A stretch of 64,000 nt of DNA, from contig NZ_CP104275.1 of NCBI RefSeq assembly GCF_025244925.1, positions 1,426,001-1,490,000 of the forward strand, read 5' to 3'. The notes below the pieces were generated by a model that saw nothing but the letters and a program-made list of their open reading frames with translations, was not told the origin of the DNA and searched no databases. The DNA comes from Arthrobacter zhaoxinii (GTDB lineage: Bacteria; Actinomycetota; Actinomycetes; Actinomycetales; Micrococcaceae). Both the position numbers and the translations under genes were made by a program. Below, in pieces: positions 22,173-29,806 of this stretch. Numbering within the stretch: the stretch's first letter is position 1; every line of letters begins with the position of its first letter.

Positions 22173-22218
22173 GGGTCCGAAAGGGAGTGCCGTTCGGGGG
22201 GGAGCAGAGGATAGTGTC

Positions 22219-22539
22219 ATGGGTATGGCTCAGGACATATTCCCGGATATCCAGCGGTTTCTTGCCGAGTGCACAGTCGGCGATCTGGATGACGAAGTGA
22301 CCCCGGTGGCCGATCTCTACGGCATGTACATGATCTGGAGCGAACAGCAGGGGATGGAACCGCAGGGCATGCAGGTTTTCTCCGCCGCGGTCCAGGGGGA
22401 GGGGATAGAGGCCGAGCGCCGGCGCAGTGAACAGGTTTACACCGGGCTGCTTCCCACCGGGGCCATTCCCATCCAGTACATCCTTGAAACGGACAAGGCC
22501 CCCGGGCCCAACAACACCCTGGACACCTTCCCGGGCTGA
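22219..22539 (+). CDS. small hypothetical protein, primase-type winged-helix-like
   Basis: A 106-residue acidic protein that I do not firmly recognise. Its pattern FLAECTVGDLDDEVTPVADLY, then MIWSEQQGMEPQGMQVFSAAV and a charged helix, resembles the winged-helix module at the end of phage/plasmid D5/P4-type primases. No ATPase or primase domain is present. ATG 22219 follows the purine-rich GGAGCAGAGG with 8-base spacing. A second ATG two codons later is possible. It lies alone between two oxidoreductase genes. The similarity is by eye and weak. Confidence 0.65.
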   Translation: MGMAQDIFPDIQRFLAECTVGDLDDEVTPVADLYGMYMIWSEQQGMEPQGMQVFSAAVQGEGIEAERRRSEQVYTGLLPTGAIPIQYILETDKAPGPNNTLDTFPG

Positions 22540-22605
22540 GTTCCGGCGGCGTCGCGGAACCTGCGGCCGCAACGAGGCGGAGTTTCGAGGTATACCGTAG
22601 CTTCC

Positions 22606-23583
22606 ATGACTTCTTACAACAGACTCGGAAACTCCGGCCTGACCGTCTCTACCGTCGGGCTGGGCTGCAACAACCTGGGCCGTCCGGGGACACCCACCGA
22701 ATCGCAGGAGGGCACTGACGCCGTCGTCCACGCCGCGATCGACGCCGGCATCACCTTGTTCGACGTGGCCGATACTTATGGGCGCACACCGGGCCTGAGC
22801 GAGGAAATGCTGGGCAAGGCGCTGGGCTCCCGGCGCGATGACATTGTGCTGGCTACCAAGTTCGGTATGGACATGCAGGGCGTCAACGGTGCCGACTTCG
22901 GTGCCCGGGGCTCGCGCCGCTATATCGTGAAGGCCGCGGAAGCCTCCCTGCGCCGGCTGAACACGGACTGGATTGACCTGTACCAGTTCCACACGCCGGA
23001 CCCCCTGACGCCCATCGAAGAGACCCTAGCGGCCCTCGATGATCTGGTGACCAGCGGCAAGGTCCGCTACATCGGTCACTCCAACCGCACGGGCTGGCAG
23101 ATTGCCGAAGCCGAGTTCACCGCGCGCATGGGCGGATACACCCCGTTCATCTCCGCACAGAACCACTACAACCTGCTGGACCGCCGGGCCGAGCTCGAGG
23201 TCACTCCCGCCGCCGAAGCGTACGGACTGGGTGTGCTGCCCTACTTCCCGCTGGCCAACGGCCTGCTCACAGGCAAGTACAGCAACGGCAAGGCTCCCGA
23301 AGGCAGCCGGCTTACCCATTCGCGGAAGAACCTGCTGGAGAACGCCGACATGGAGCAGCTGGCGGAGTTCGGCCGGTTCGCTGAGGACCGCGGTCTGACC
23401 GAAGTGCAGGTCGCCTTCTCCTGGCTCGCAGCGCAGCCCTCGGTCGCGTCCGTGATCGCCGGGGCTACGAAGGTGGAGCAGGTGCAGCAGAACGCCGAGG
23501 CCGTGTGCTGGGTTCCGGCGGAGAAGGACCTTGAAGAACTGGACCGGATCTTCCCGCGGACGCCGAAGGTTGCTTTGTTCTAG
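22606..23583 (+). CDS. aldo/keto reductase
   Basis: A 325-residue NADPH-dependent aldo/keto reductase. The catalytic tetrad is visible: Asp and Tyr in FDVADTYG (about 50-57), Lys in ATKFGM (about 84) and His in YQFHTPD (about 127). The cofactor segment SVIAGATKVEQVQQNAEA lies near 285-302. The protein is full length. The closest subgroup is probably AKR11/12 (YajO/YhdN-like). The substrate is unknown. ATG 22606 starts it. Downstream lies the palindromic repeat element at 23656-23732, which probably ends its transcript. Confidence 0.92.
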   Translation: MTSYNRLGNSGLTVSTVGLGCNNLGRPGTPTESQEGTDAVVHAAIDAGITLFDVADTYGRTPGLSEEMLGKALGSRRDDIVLATKFGMDMQGVNGADFGARGSRRYIVKAAEASLRRLNTDWIDLYQFHTPDPLTPIEETLAALDDLVTSGKVRYIGHSNRTGWQIAEAEFTARMGGYTPFISAQNHYNLLDRRAELEVTPAAEAYGLGVLPYFPLANGLLTGKYSNGKAPEGSRLTHSRKNLLENADMEQLAEFGRFAEDRGLTEVQVAFSWLAAQPSVASVIAGATKVEQVQQNAEAVCWVPAEKDLEELDRIFPRTPKVALF

Positions 23584-23631
23584 TCTTTTCACTCGCCTTG
23601 GGTGCGCTGGTGGGTCCGGTGGTCCGGTGGT

Positions 23632-23669
23632 CCGGTGGGTCCGGAACGGCCCGGTGGGTCCGGAACGGC
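23632..23669 (+). repeat. tandem 19-bp duplication next to hairpin element copy 1
   Basis: The 19-base unit CCGGTGGGTCCGGAACGGC occurs twice in a row (23632-23650 and 23651-23669). The second copy merges into the left arm of the palindromic element. Just upstream, GGTCCGGT units are also repeated (about 23611-23640). This could be slippage or duplication of a hairpin arm. Confidence 0.8.
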
Positions 23670-23732
23670 GGCAACGAAAATCCCTTGCTCGCAGAGCTCG
23701 CCGGGATTATTAAAGCCGCCTAACCCGGACCC
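23656..23732 (-). repeat. conserved palindromic hairpin element, copy 1 (inverted)
   Basis: The core 23667-23720 is, on the minus strand, GGCGGC-TTTAAT-AATCCC, GCGAGCTCTGCGAGC, GGGATT-TTCGTT-GCCGCC. An outer arm GGGTCCGG (23656-23663) pairs with CCGGACCC (23725-23732). The same core recurs at 24502-24555 and 37093-37145. It sits between convergent genes (aldo/keto reductase and DUF4287 protein) and so probably acts as a bidirectional terminator or REP-like element. Confidence 0.8.
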
Positions 23733-23823
23733 TCCGGACCTCCGCGCGTTCCGGCGCCTCCGGGACCCTCCGGGCCCAACGGTGCCTCCGCAAGCCTCCG
23801 CCTAATCTGGACCCGCTGGCACC

Positions 23824-24114
23824 TCAGGCGGGATTGGTTGCCCTGCCGTCGAGCCACAGGGTGTCGGATTCGTCCCGGTGGATTCCGGTAGTGCCCACAT
23901 GTTTCTGATCTATGGAGGCGCCTTTCTTAATGACATGGACGAGTGCCATGCCGTGGCCGCGTCCGATTGCATAGTCGGTTTTGAGCCATTCGAGGATTTC
24001 CCCGGCCTTTACGTTGCCGCCGCTGAACCCTTTTGTGGCGGCAATATCCACGAGCTGGCGCGGCGTTAGTCCCGTTTTCTCCTCAATGGCGTCGAGGTAG
24101 GCCTGGAAGGACAT
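23824..24114 (-). CDS. DUF4287 domain protein
   Basis: A 96-residue soluble protein matching the DUF4287 pattern: MSFQAYLDAIEEKTGLTP at the start, LVDIAATKGF, EILEWLKTDYAIGRGHGMALVHVIKKG. Larger relatives combine this module with DUF5655; here it is alone. The function is unknown. ATG 24114 has AGGAGA eight bases upstream on the minus strand. It is convergent with the aldo/keto reductase gene across the palindromic element. Confidence 0.85.
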   Translation of the reverse strand: MSFQAYLDAIEEKTGLTPRQLVDIAATKGFSGGNVKAGEILEWLKTDYAIGRGHGMALVHVIKKGASIDQKHVGTTGIHRDESDTLWLDGRATNPA

Positions 24115-24173
24115 CTGGTTCTCCTAAAATTCTGAGCTGACTTTGCGGATTCGCCGGTTTGGTTGCAGGAGCG

Positions 24174-24410
24174 CTAGCTGCCGGTCTCTTCCTCGCGTTC
24201 CTGCCGGTAACTCTTCCGCTGCTGTAGGACGAAGCTTGCCAGCAGCTTGATGAAAGCAGCGCCCAGTACCAGGAAAAGACCTATCAACAGCCAATTCCAC
24301 GGCTCGTCGAACGGTAGGAGAAGAACCAGCCACAAAGAGACGCAAGCACTGAGCATGAACAGCACCATTCGCTTTGTACGCGTCTGCGACCATGCTGGGT
24401 CCTGACTCAT
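24174..24410 (-). CDS. small two-segment membrane protein, unknown
   Basis: A 78-residue protein with two hydrophobic helices (residues about 15-34 and 38-62), then a short basic/acidic tail (RKSYRQEREEETGS). I recognise no family. ATG 24410 lacks a clear ribosome site. It lies between fadB and the DUF4287 gene on the same strand, 59 bases from the latter. A second frame over the same bases is less plausible because it lacks the hydrophobic pattern. Confidence 0.6.
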   Translation of the reverse strand: MSQDPAWSQTRTKRMVLFMLSACVSLWLVLLLPFDEPWNWLLIGLFLVLGAAFIKLLASFVLQQRKSYRQEREEETGS

Positions 24411-24481
24411 GCAGGGAGGTTAGCGCGGCCGCTGCCCGCTGACCAGACCCGAATGAAATGCACCGGGACGGACACGCAAAA

Positions 24482-24574
24482 GCGCCGGACGGACCGGGTT
24501 AGGCGGCTTTAATAATCCTTGCGAGCTCTGCGAGCGAAGGATTTTCGTTGCCGCCGTTCCGGTCCGCCCGGCGC
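24482..24574 (+). repeat. conserved palindromic hairpin element, copy 2
   Basis: The core 24502-24555 is GGCGGC-TTTAAT-AATCCTT, GCGAGCTCTGCGAGC, AAGGATT-TTCGTT-GCCGCC. The outer 16-base arm 24482-24497 pairs with 24559-24574 at 15 of 16 positions. It lies 22 bases downstream of the fadB stop (minus strand) and upstream of the next minus gene, so a terminator role for the fadAB transcript is likely. Confidence 0.8.
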
Positions 24575-24596
24575 GGACAGAACCTAGGGCTACAGA

Positions 24597-26720
24597 CTAA
24601 GCGGCAGCATCATGGAACTTTTTGCCGTTCACGCGCTCGGACGCCCCGACACGGTCCAGGTACGGCGTGATGCCGCCCAGGTGCATCGGCCAGCCGGCAC
24701 CGAGGATGACGCACAGGTCGATGTCCTCGGGACCTGCCACAACGCCCTCTTCGAGCATGAGCCCGATTTCCTCGGCCAGGGCATCCTGCGTACGGCGCAG
24801 GACTTCCTCGGAGGTGGAGGGTGTGGTGCCGAAGTCCAGCATCGCCAGGGTTTCCTCGGGGATGTAGGCGTTGCCGTCCTCGTCCTTCTGCCACAGGGAC
24901 TTGATGCCGGCGTCGATGATCTTCTGGGAGTTCTTCGAGAGCCAGAAGCGCTCACCGAACGCCGAGTGCAGGGATTCCTGCACATGCTGTCCCACCGGCA
25001 GGCCCACCAGGGCCAGCAGGGTGAACGGCGACATCGGCAGGCCCATCGGGCGCAGCGCGTTGTCCGCGGTGGCGGCATCGGTACCCTCGTCGAAGACCAT
25101 GGTGATCTCGCCGAACATGCGGCCCAGAATGCGGTTCACCACGAAGGCGGCAGCGTCCTTGACCAGCACGGCGGTCTTCTTCAGCTGCTTGGCCAGCACA
25201 AACGCGGTGGCCAGCACGGCGTCGTCGGTCTTGGGCGCGCGCACAATTTCCAGCAGCGGCATCACGGCCACCGGGTTGAAGAAGTGGAAGCCCACCACAC
25301 GCTCCGGGTGCTGCAGGTCCGCAGCCATCTCCGTCACTGACAGCGAGGAGGTGTTGGTTGCCAGGATGCACTCGGGGGAGACCACGGCCTCCACCTCGGC
25401 GAACACCTGCTTCTTCACGGAGAGTTCCTCGAAGACGGCTTCGATGACGAAGTCGGCGTCGGAGAACGCTTCCTTGGATACCGAACCGGTGACCAGGGCC
25501 TTGGTGCGGTTGGCGGCGTCGGGGGAGATGCGCTTCTTGGCCAGGAGCTTGTCCACCTCCGCGTGCACGTAGCCCACACCCTTGTCCACGCGCGCCTGGT
25601 CGATGTCCGTCATCACCACGGGCACCTTGAGCTGACGGGCGAAGAGCAGGGCGAGCTGGCTGGCCATCAGGCCGGCGCCGACCACGCCCACCTTGGTGAC
25701 CGGGCGGGCCAGCTTCTTATCCGGAGCGCCGGCGGGCCGCTTGCCGCGCTTCTGGACCAGGTCCAGGAACGCGTAGACGGTGGAGCGGAACTGCGGGGTC
25801 TGCATCAGCTCGGCCAGGGCATTGCACTCGGCCTCGCGGGATTCCTCCCGCGTCCAGGTCTTGCCGGCTTCGAGCAGGTCCAGGACCTTAGCCGGTGCAG
25901 GTGCTGCGTTGGAGGTCTTGGCCTCCACAAAGGCGCGACCCTTGGCGACGGCGGCATCCCACGCTTCACCGGCGTCGGCGGGTTCGACGGCGTTGGGCCG
26001 GGACACCTGCTCCTCGCCGCTGATCACGCGGGAGGCCCAGGCCAGCGACTGCTCGAGGAAGTCCGCCGGCTCGAACAGGGCATCGGCAATGCCCAGCTTG
26101 TAAGCGGCAGCCCCGGACAGGGTGCGGTTGTTGCTCAGCGGGTTCTCGATCATCACCTTGACGGCGTTCTCGGGGCCGATCAGGCGCGGCAGCAGGTAGA
26201 CGCCGCCCCAGCCCGGCACCAGGCCGATGAACGCTTCCGGCAGTGACAGGGCACCGGCGTCGGTGGAGACCGTGCGGTAGTCCGACTGCAGGGCGATCTC
26301 CAGTCCGCCGCCGAGGGCTACACCGTTGATGAAGGCGAAGCTGGGCACGCCCAGGTTGCCGAGCTTGGCGTAGACGTCGTGGCCCAGGTGGGCCATGGCC
26401 GCACCGTCTTCATATTCGGAGATGGACTTCACGGCGGAAAGGTCGGCGCCGGCCACCAGGTAGAACGGCTTGCCGGTGACACCGACGCCGACAATCTCGC
26501 CCTTGTCTGCACGGGCCTTGAGCTCGTCCAGCTTCTGACCCAGCTCAAGGAGCGTGTTCGGGCCCAGCGTGGTGGGACGTGAGTGGTCGACGTCGTTATC
26601 CAGGGTGATCAGCGCGAACGTGCCGGCGTTGCCCGGCAGCTGGATGTCGGAGACGTAGGAGTGGGTGATGACCTCGGTGGGGAAGAGGCCCGCGAGGCGC
26701 TGGTAGTCAGGAGCAGACAT
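24597..26720 (-). CDS. fadB: multifunctional enoyl-CoA hydratase/3-hydroxyacyl-CoA dehydrogenase
   Basis: The alpha subunit of the fatty acid beta-oxidation complex, 707 residues. An N-terminal crotonase domain (about 1-260) has the oxyanion-hole segments AGADLSAV and NGVALGGGLEIAL and the region LPEAFIGLVPGWGG. The 3-hydroxyacyl-CoA dehydrogenase NAD domain (about 345-525) has GAGLMASQLA, FEELSVKKQVF and GFHFFNPV. C-terminal dimerisation domains complete it. ATG 26720 overlaps the stop of the thiolase gene by one base (TAATG), so the two are translationally coupled. The hairpin element at 24482 follows the stop. It is full length with no damage seen. Confidence 0.95.
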   Translation of the reverse strand: MSAPDYQRLAGLFPTEVITHSYVSDIQLPGNAGTFALITLDNDVDHSRPTTLGPNTLLELGQKLDELKARADKGEIVGVGVTGKPFYLVAGADLSAVKSISEYEDGAAMAHLGHDVYAKLGNLGVPSFAFINGVALGGGLEIALQSDYRTVSTDAGALSLPEAFIGLVPGWGGVYLLPRLIGPENAVKVMIENPLSNNRTLSGAAAYKLGIADALFEPADFLEQSLAWASRVISGEEQVSRPNAVEPADAGEAWDAAVAKGRAFVEAKTSNAAPAPAKVLDLLEAGKTWTREESREAECNALAELMQTPQFRSTVYAFLDLVQKRGKRPAGAPDKKLARPVTKVGVVGAGLMASQLALLFARQLKVPVVMTDIDQARVDKGVGYVHAEVDKLLAKKRISPDAANRTKALVTGSVSKEAFSDADFVIEAVFEELSVKKQVFAEVEAVVSPECILATNTSSLSVTEMAADLQHPERVVGFHFFNPVAVMPLLEIVRAPKTDDAVLATAFVLAKQLKKTAVLVKDAAAFVVNRILGRMFGEITMVFDEGTDAATADNALRPMGLPMSPFTLLALVGLPVGQHVQESLHSAFGERFWLSKNSQKIIDAGIKSLWQKDEDGNAYIPEETLAMLDFGTTPSTSEEVLRRTQDALAEEIGLMLEEGVVAGPEDIDLCVILGAGWPMHLGGITPYLDRVGASERVNGKKFHDAAA

Positions 26721-27961
26721 TACTTCGTGGCCTCCGTGGAATCGGTGTTGTAGTCGGGGTGGTTCGGGTTTTCCCAGATCACGGTGGCGCCCATGCCCAG
26801 GCCGATGCACATGGTGGTCATGCCGTAGCGGACGCTCGGGTCTTCCTCGAACTGGCGGGCCAGCTGGTTCATCAGGCGGACGCCCGAGGAGGCCAGCGGG
26901 TGGCCGACGGCGATGGCGCCGCCGTAGCGGTTCACGCGGGGGTCGTCGTCGGCGATGCCGAAGTGGTCCAGGAAGGCCAGGACCTGGATGGCGAAGGCCT
27001 CGTTGATTTCGAAGAGGCCTATGTCCTCGATGGACAGGCCGGTCTGCTTCAGCACCTTTTCGGTGGAGGGGACCGGGCCGTAGCCCATGACCTCGGGCTC
27101 GACGCCGGCGAAGGCGTAGCCGACCAGGCGCATCTTGACGCCCAGGCCGAGTTCCTCGGCAGCTTCTGCGGAAGCCAGCAGCGCGGTGGTGGCGCCGTCG
27201 TTCAGTCCGGCAGCGTTACCGGCGGTGACCCGGCCGTGCGCACGGAACGGAGTGCGCAGCTGTGCGAGGTCTTCAACGGTGGTGCCCGGGCGCGGCGGCT
27301 CGTCCACGGTGTTCAGGGTCCAGCCGGTGCCGGGCTTCTTGGTGGCGACGGGGACCAGATCCGGCTGGATGGAGTTGCCGGCGTAGGCCTTGGCAAGCTT
27401 CTCCTGGCTGGCGGCGGCGTACGCGTCGGTGCGGTCCTTGGTGATGTGCGGGAATCGGTCGTGCAGGTTCTCCGCGGTGTTGCCCATGTTCAGGGCAGCC
27501 GGGTCCACCAGGCGCTCGGTCATGAAGCGCGGGTTCGGATCGGCGTCCTTGCCCATCGGGTGGTTGCCCATGTGTTCCACGCCGCCGGCAATGACGACGT
27601 CGTAGGCGCCGAAGCCGATACCGGAGGCCGTGGTGGTCACGGCCGTCATGGCACCGGCGCACATGCGGTCAATGGCGAAGCCCGGCACCGTGCGGGGAAG
27701 GCCGGCCAGCAGCGCGGCGGTGCGCCCGATGGTCATGCCCTGGTCACCGGACTGCGTGGTGGCGGCGATGGCTACTTCATCAATACGTTCCGGAGGAAGG
27801 GAGGGATTGCGGCGCATCAGTTCCCGGATGCACTTGACCACCAGGTCATCAGCACGCATTCCGGCGTAGATGCCCTTTTCGCCGGCTTTGCCGAAGGGTG
27901 TCCGCACTCCGTCAACGAAAACTACGTCCCTGATCTGCCGTGATCGGCTTTGTGGGCTCAC
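26720..27961 (-). CDS. fadA: acetyl-CoA acyltransferase (3-ketoacyl-CoA thiolase)
   Basis: The thiolase that cleaves 3-ketoacyl-CoA at the end of each beta-oxidation cycle, 413 residues. The acyl-accepting cysteine is in DRMCAGAM (about 100). The catalytic His is in GGAIAVGHP, and the C-terminal cysteine is in TMCIGLGMG. NEAFA is also present. The start is GTG 27961, with AAGAGGAG 8 bases upstream. It is first in the fadAB operon. A 20-bp palindrome 48 bases upstream of the start is a probable operator. Confidence 0.95.
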   Translation of the reverse strand: MSPQSRSRQIRDVVFVDGVRTPFGKAGEKGIYAGMRADDLVVKCIRELMRRNPSLPPERIDEVAIAATTQSGDQGMTIGRTAALLAGLPRTVPGFAIDRMCAGAMTAVTTTASGIGFGAYDVVIAGGVEHMGNHPMGKDADPNPRFMTERLVDPAALNMGNTAENLHDRFPHITKDRTDAYAAASQEKLAKAYAGNSIQPDLVPVATKKPGTGWTLNTVDEPPRPGTTVEDLAQLRTPFRAHGRVTAGNAAGLNDGATTALLASAEAAEELGLGVKMRLVGYAFAGVEPEVMGYGPVPSTEKVLKQTGLSIEDIGLFEINEAFAIQVLAFLDHFGIADDDPRVNRYGGAIAVGHPLASSGVRLMNQLARQFEEDPSVRYGMTTMCIGLGMGATVIWENPNHPDYNTDSTEATK

Positions 27962-28008
27962 GTACTTACTCCTCTTTGAGATATGAAACGGAACTACGTC
28001 CGGGCTCG

Positions 28009-28028
28009 ATGTTACTCGCGGGTAACAT
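28009..28028. promoter_or_regulatory. 20-bp palindromic operator candidate upstream of fadAB
   Basis: ATGTTAC-TCGCGG-GTAACAT is an inverted repeat with 7-bp arms and a 6-base centre, placed between divergent fadA (start 27961) and the esterase gene (start 28152). Spacing and symmetry suit a TetR-family repressor, the usual class for actinobacterial fatty-acid genes. -10-like hexamers (TAACAT on plus, TATGTT on minus) overlap the arms. The regulator gene is not in the window. Confidence 0.55.
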
Positions 28029-28151
28029 AGCCTGCAAGGACGCCGCGGGTGACGGCGGAAAGAAGGTCCGATATGGCATGGATCACGCCGGCGCCAGCAC
28101 CGACCCTATCGACATACCGGCGTTCGAGAAACCCGGTGTTAGGTTGGCCCA

Positions 28152-29114
28152 GTGGATTTTGTCGCGGACCCGCAGCTGGCGGCCTGGCTTGCAGAGTCGC
28201 AGCGCGCCGAAGGCGGGACACCCTCCCTGGAACAGATCCGGCAGCTGCGGCTGCCGCGCGCCCGCCCGGCCGGTCCCGGGCTGGTGCAGGTGCAGGATGT
28301 GACGGTTCCCGCCGATGTCCCGGTGCGGACCCGGTTGTACCGCTCCAGCATGAGGCCGCAGCCGTTGACGGTGTTTGTCCACGGCGGGGGTTTCGTGTTC
28401 GGCGGCCTGGCATCGCATGACCGCCTGTGCCGCCGGTTGGCGCTACTGGCGGGAACGGCGGTACTGGCGGTGGACTACCGGCTGGCCCCTGAGTCTCCGG
28501 CTCCGGCGGCGGTGGACGACGTCGCGGCGGTGCTGGCCTGGGCGGCAGGGGGACCGGGGGAGCTGGGTGTCCTGGAGCCGGGAATCGGTTTGGCCGGTGA
28601 CAGCGCCGGCGGGCTGATTTCCTTCCTTGCCGCCCAGCGGCTTGCCGGCACACCGGCCCGGCCCGATCTTCTGTTCCTGGCGTATCCGAATGCGGACCTG
28701 ACCCTCAGCCTGCCCAGTGTCCGGGAGAAAGGAGAGGGGTGGGGGCTGTCGGCACGGGATCTGGCCTTTTACATCTCGCTGTGGGTTCCGAATGCCTCTC
28801 CCGAGACGCTTGCCGGGTTCAGTCCCGCCCATGGGTTCACTGTCAAGGGAGCCGGTGCGCCGGTCCCCGCCATCGTGGCCACCGCCGAGCATGATCCGCT
28901 GCGGGACGAGGGGAAGGTCTTGGCGGAGAAGCTCGCGGCAGCGGGAGCGGACGTCGAGTATGTGCCGCATGCCGGGCTTGTCCACGGCTTCCTGACGCTG
29001 GATACCGTCTCACCTGCCGCACATCAGGCGGGAGACGCATTGCTGCGGCAGTACGGCGTTCACCTGCGGCGAGTAGCTGAAGGCGGCGTGCATGTTCTCC
29101 GTGGGACGCGATGA
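28152..29114 (+). CDS. alpha/beta hydrolase, hormone-sensitive-lipase-type esterase
   Basis: A 320-residue carboxylesterase of the HSL family. The oxyanion-hole motif HGGGFVFG is at about residues 77-84. The nucleophile serine is in GDSAGG. The catalytic Asp is probably in EHDPLRDEG and the His in LVHGFL near the C-terminus. No signal peptide is seen. The start is GTG 28152 with a poor ribosome site. It is divergent from fadAB across a possible shared operator, so co-regulation with lipid catabolism is plausible. Confidence 0.88.
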   Translation: MDFVADPQLAAWLAESQRAEGGTPSLEQIRQLRLPRARPAGPGLVQVQDVTVPADVPVRTRLYRSSMRPQPLTVFVHGGGFVFGGLASHDRLCRRLALLAGTAVLAVDYRLAPESPAPAAVDDVAAVLAWAAGGPGELGVLEPGIGLAGDSAGGLISFLAAQRLAGTPARPDLLFLAYPNADLTLSLPSVREKGEGWGLSARDLAFYISLWVPNASPETLAGFSPAHGFTVKGAGAPVPAIVATAEHDPLRDEGKVLAEKLAAAGADVEYVPHAGLVHGFLTLDTVSPAAHQAGDALLRQYGVHLRRVAEGGVHVLRGTR

Positions 29115-29190
29115 AAAGGCGATGCGCGCGCCCGTAAGGTCTCCGCACAGCAGAAATAAACCCTGTTCTCGTAGCGACCTCTGCCAAAAC

Positions 29191-29240
29191 AAAAGCGTCC
29201 TTACCGCGCGGCGGACCAGCCGCGGGGTAAGGACGCTTTT
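29191..29240. terminator. bidirectional terminator between esterase and lipoprotein genes
   Basis: A 15-bp perfect stem (29191-29205 with 29226-29240) extends inward through a nearly paired GC segment. The stem starts with AAAA and ends with TTTT, so both strands have a T tract. It lies between two convergent genes. Confidence 0.85.
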
Positions 29241-29258
29241 GCGTTCCCTGATACTGCC

Positions 29259-29687
29259 TTACTTGGCCGCCGCGCGGCCCGGGGAGGCCGTGCACACGGG
29301 CGGGGACATGGGATCCGTGGAGGTTTCCTCGGCCAGTACGTCTCCATCTACGGTGATCTTGCAGGAGATGGACTTCTCGCCTTCAGCCTGCCGGGGCGAC
29401 AGCTGATAGACCGTGTCAAATTCGCTGTCGTTGGTGTCCTTGAATTCCTTCGTGAAGGGCAGCGCCTGGTTGTCGAGGCGTTCCGCTGCGCCGGCACCGG
29501 ATTCAGCCCTGAAGGTGATGCTGCCTGCCGTTTCACCGTCACCGGTCACTTCATAGATCACGGTGTGTTCCTTGTTTTCCTTGGGTGCCGAAGAGGCACC
29601 GGCGGTTTCGCCCTCGTCTCCGCCGCCGCAGGCAGAGAGGGAAGCAGCCAGGAGTAGGACGGCAGCAGTGCTTAGTGTCTTTTTCAA
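29259..29687 (-). CDS. MmpS-like secreted lipoprotein
   Basis: A 142-residue protein with a lipoprotein signal: MKKTLSTAAVLLLAASLSAC, lipobox LSAC, so Cys20 should be lipidated. A short Gly/Glu/Ser linker precedes a beta-rich domain: VIYEVTGDGETAGSITF, then ALPFTKEF, then SCKITVDGDVLAEETS. This matches the MmpS / transport-accessory pattern in actinobacteria. No MmpL transporter is nearby. I prefer TTG 29687, which gives a typical signal peptide and follows GGGGAA. An in-frame ATG at 29726 would add 13 polar residues before the signal. Confidence 0.75.
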   Translation of the reverse strand: MKKTLSTAAVLLLAASLSACGGGDEGETAGASSAPKENKEHTVIYEVTGDGETAGSITFRAESGAGAAERLDNQALPFTKEFKDTNDSEFDTVYQLSPRQAEGEKSISCKITVDGDVLAEETSTDPMSPPVCTASPGRAAAK

Positions 29688-29806
29688 TTGGTTCCCCAGA
29701 CTCTCGTGAATATGCATGTGAACCATAACACCGGCATTCGACGCTCTCGGCGGAAAGCATGCTGAGCATTTAGTCCCCGGAGTGCAGGCTCGGTAACCTG
29801 AAATGG

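Noticed and set aside
23667..23720. The palindromic element as a tRNA or riboswitch
   Set aside because: No tRNA T-loop or cloverleaf, and all three copies lie at gene 3' ends rather than in leaders.
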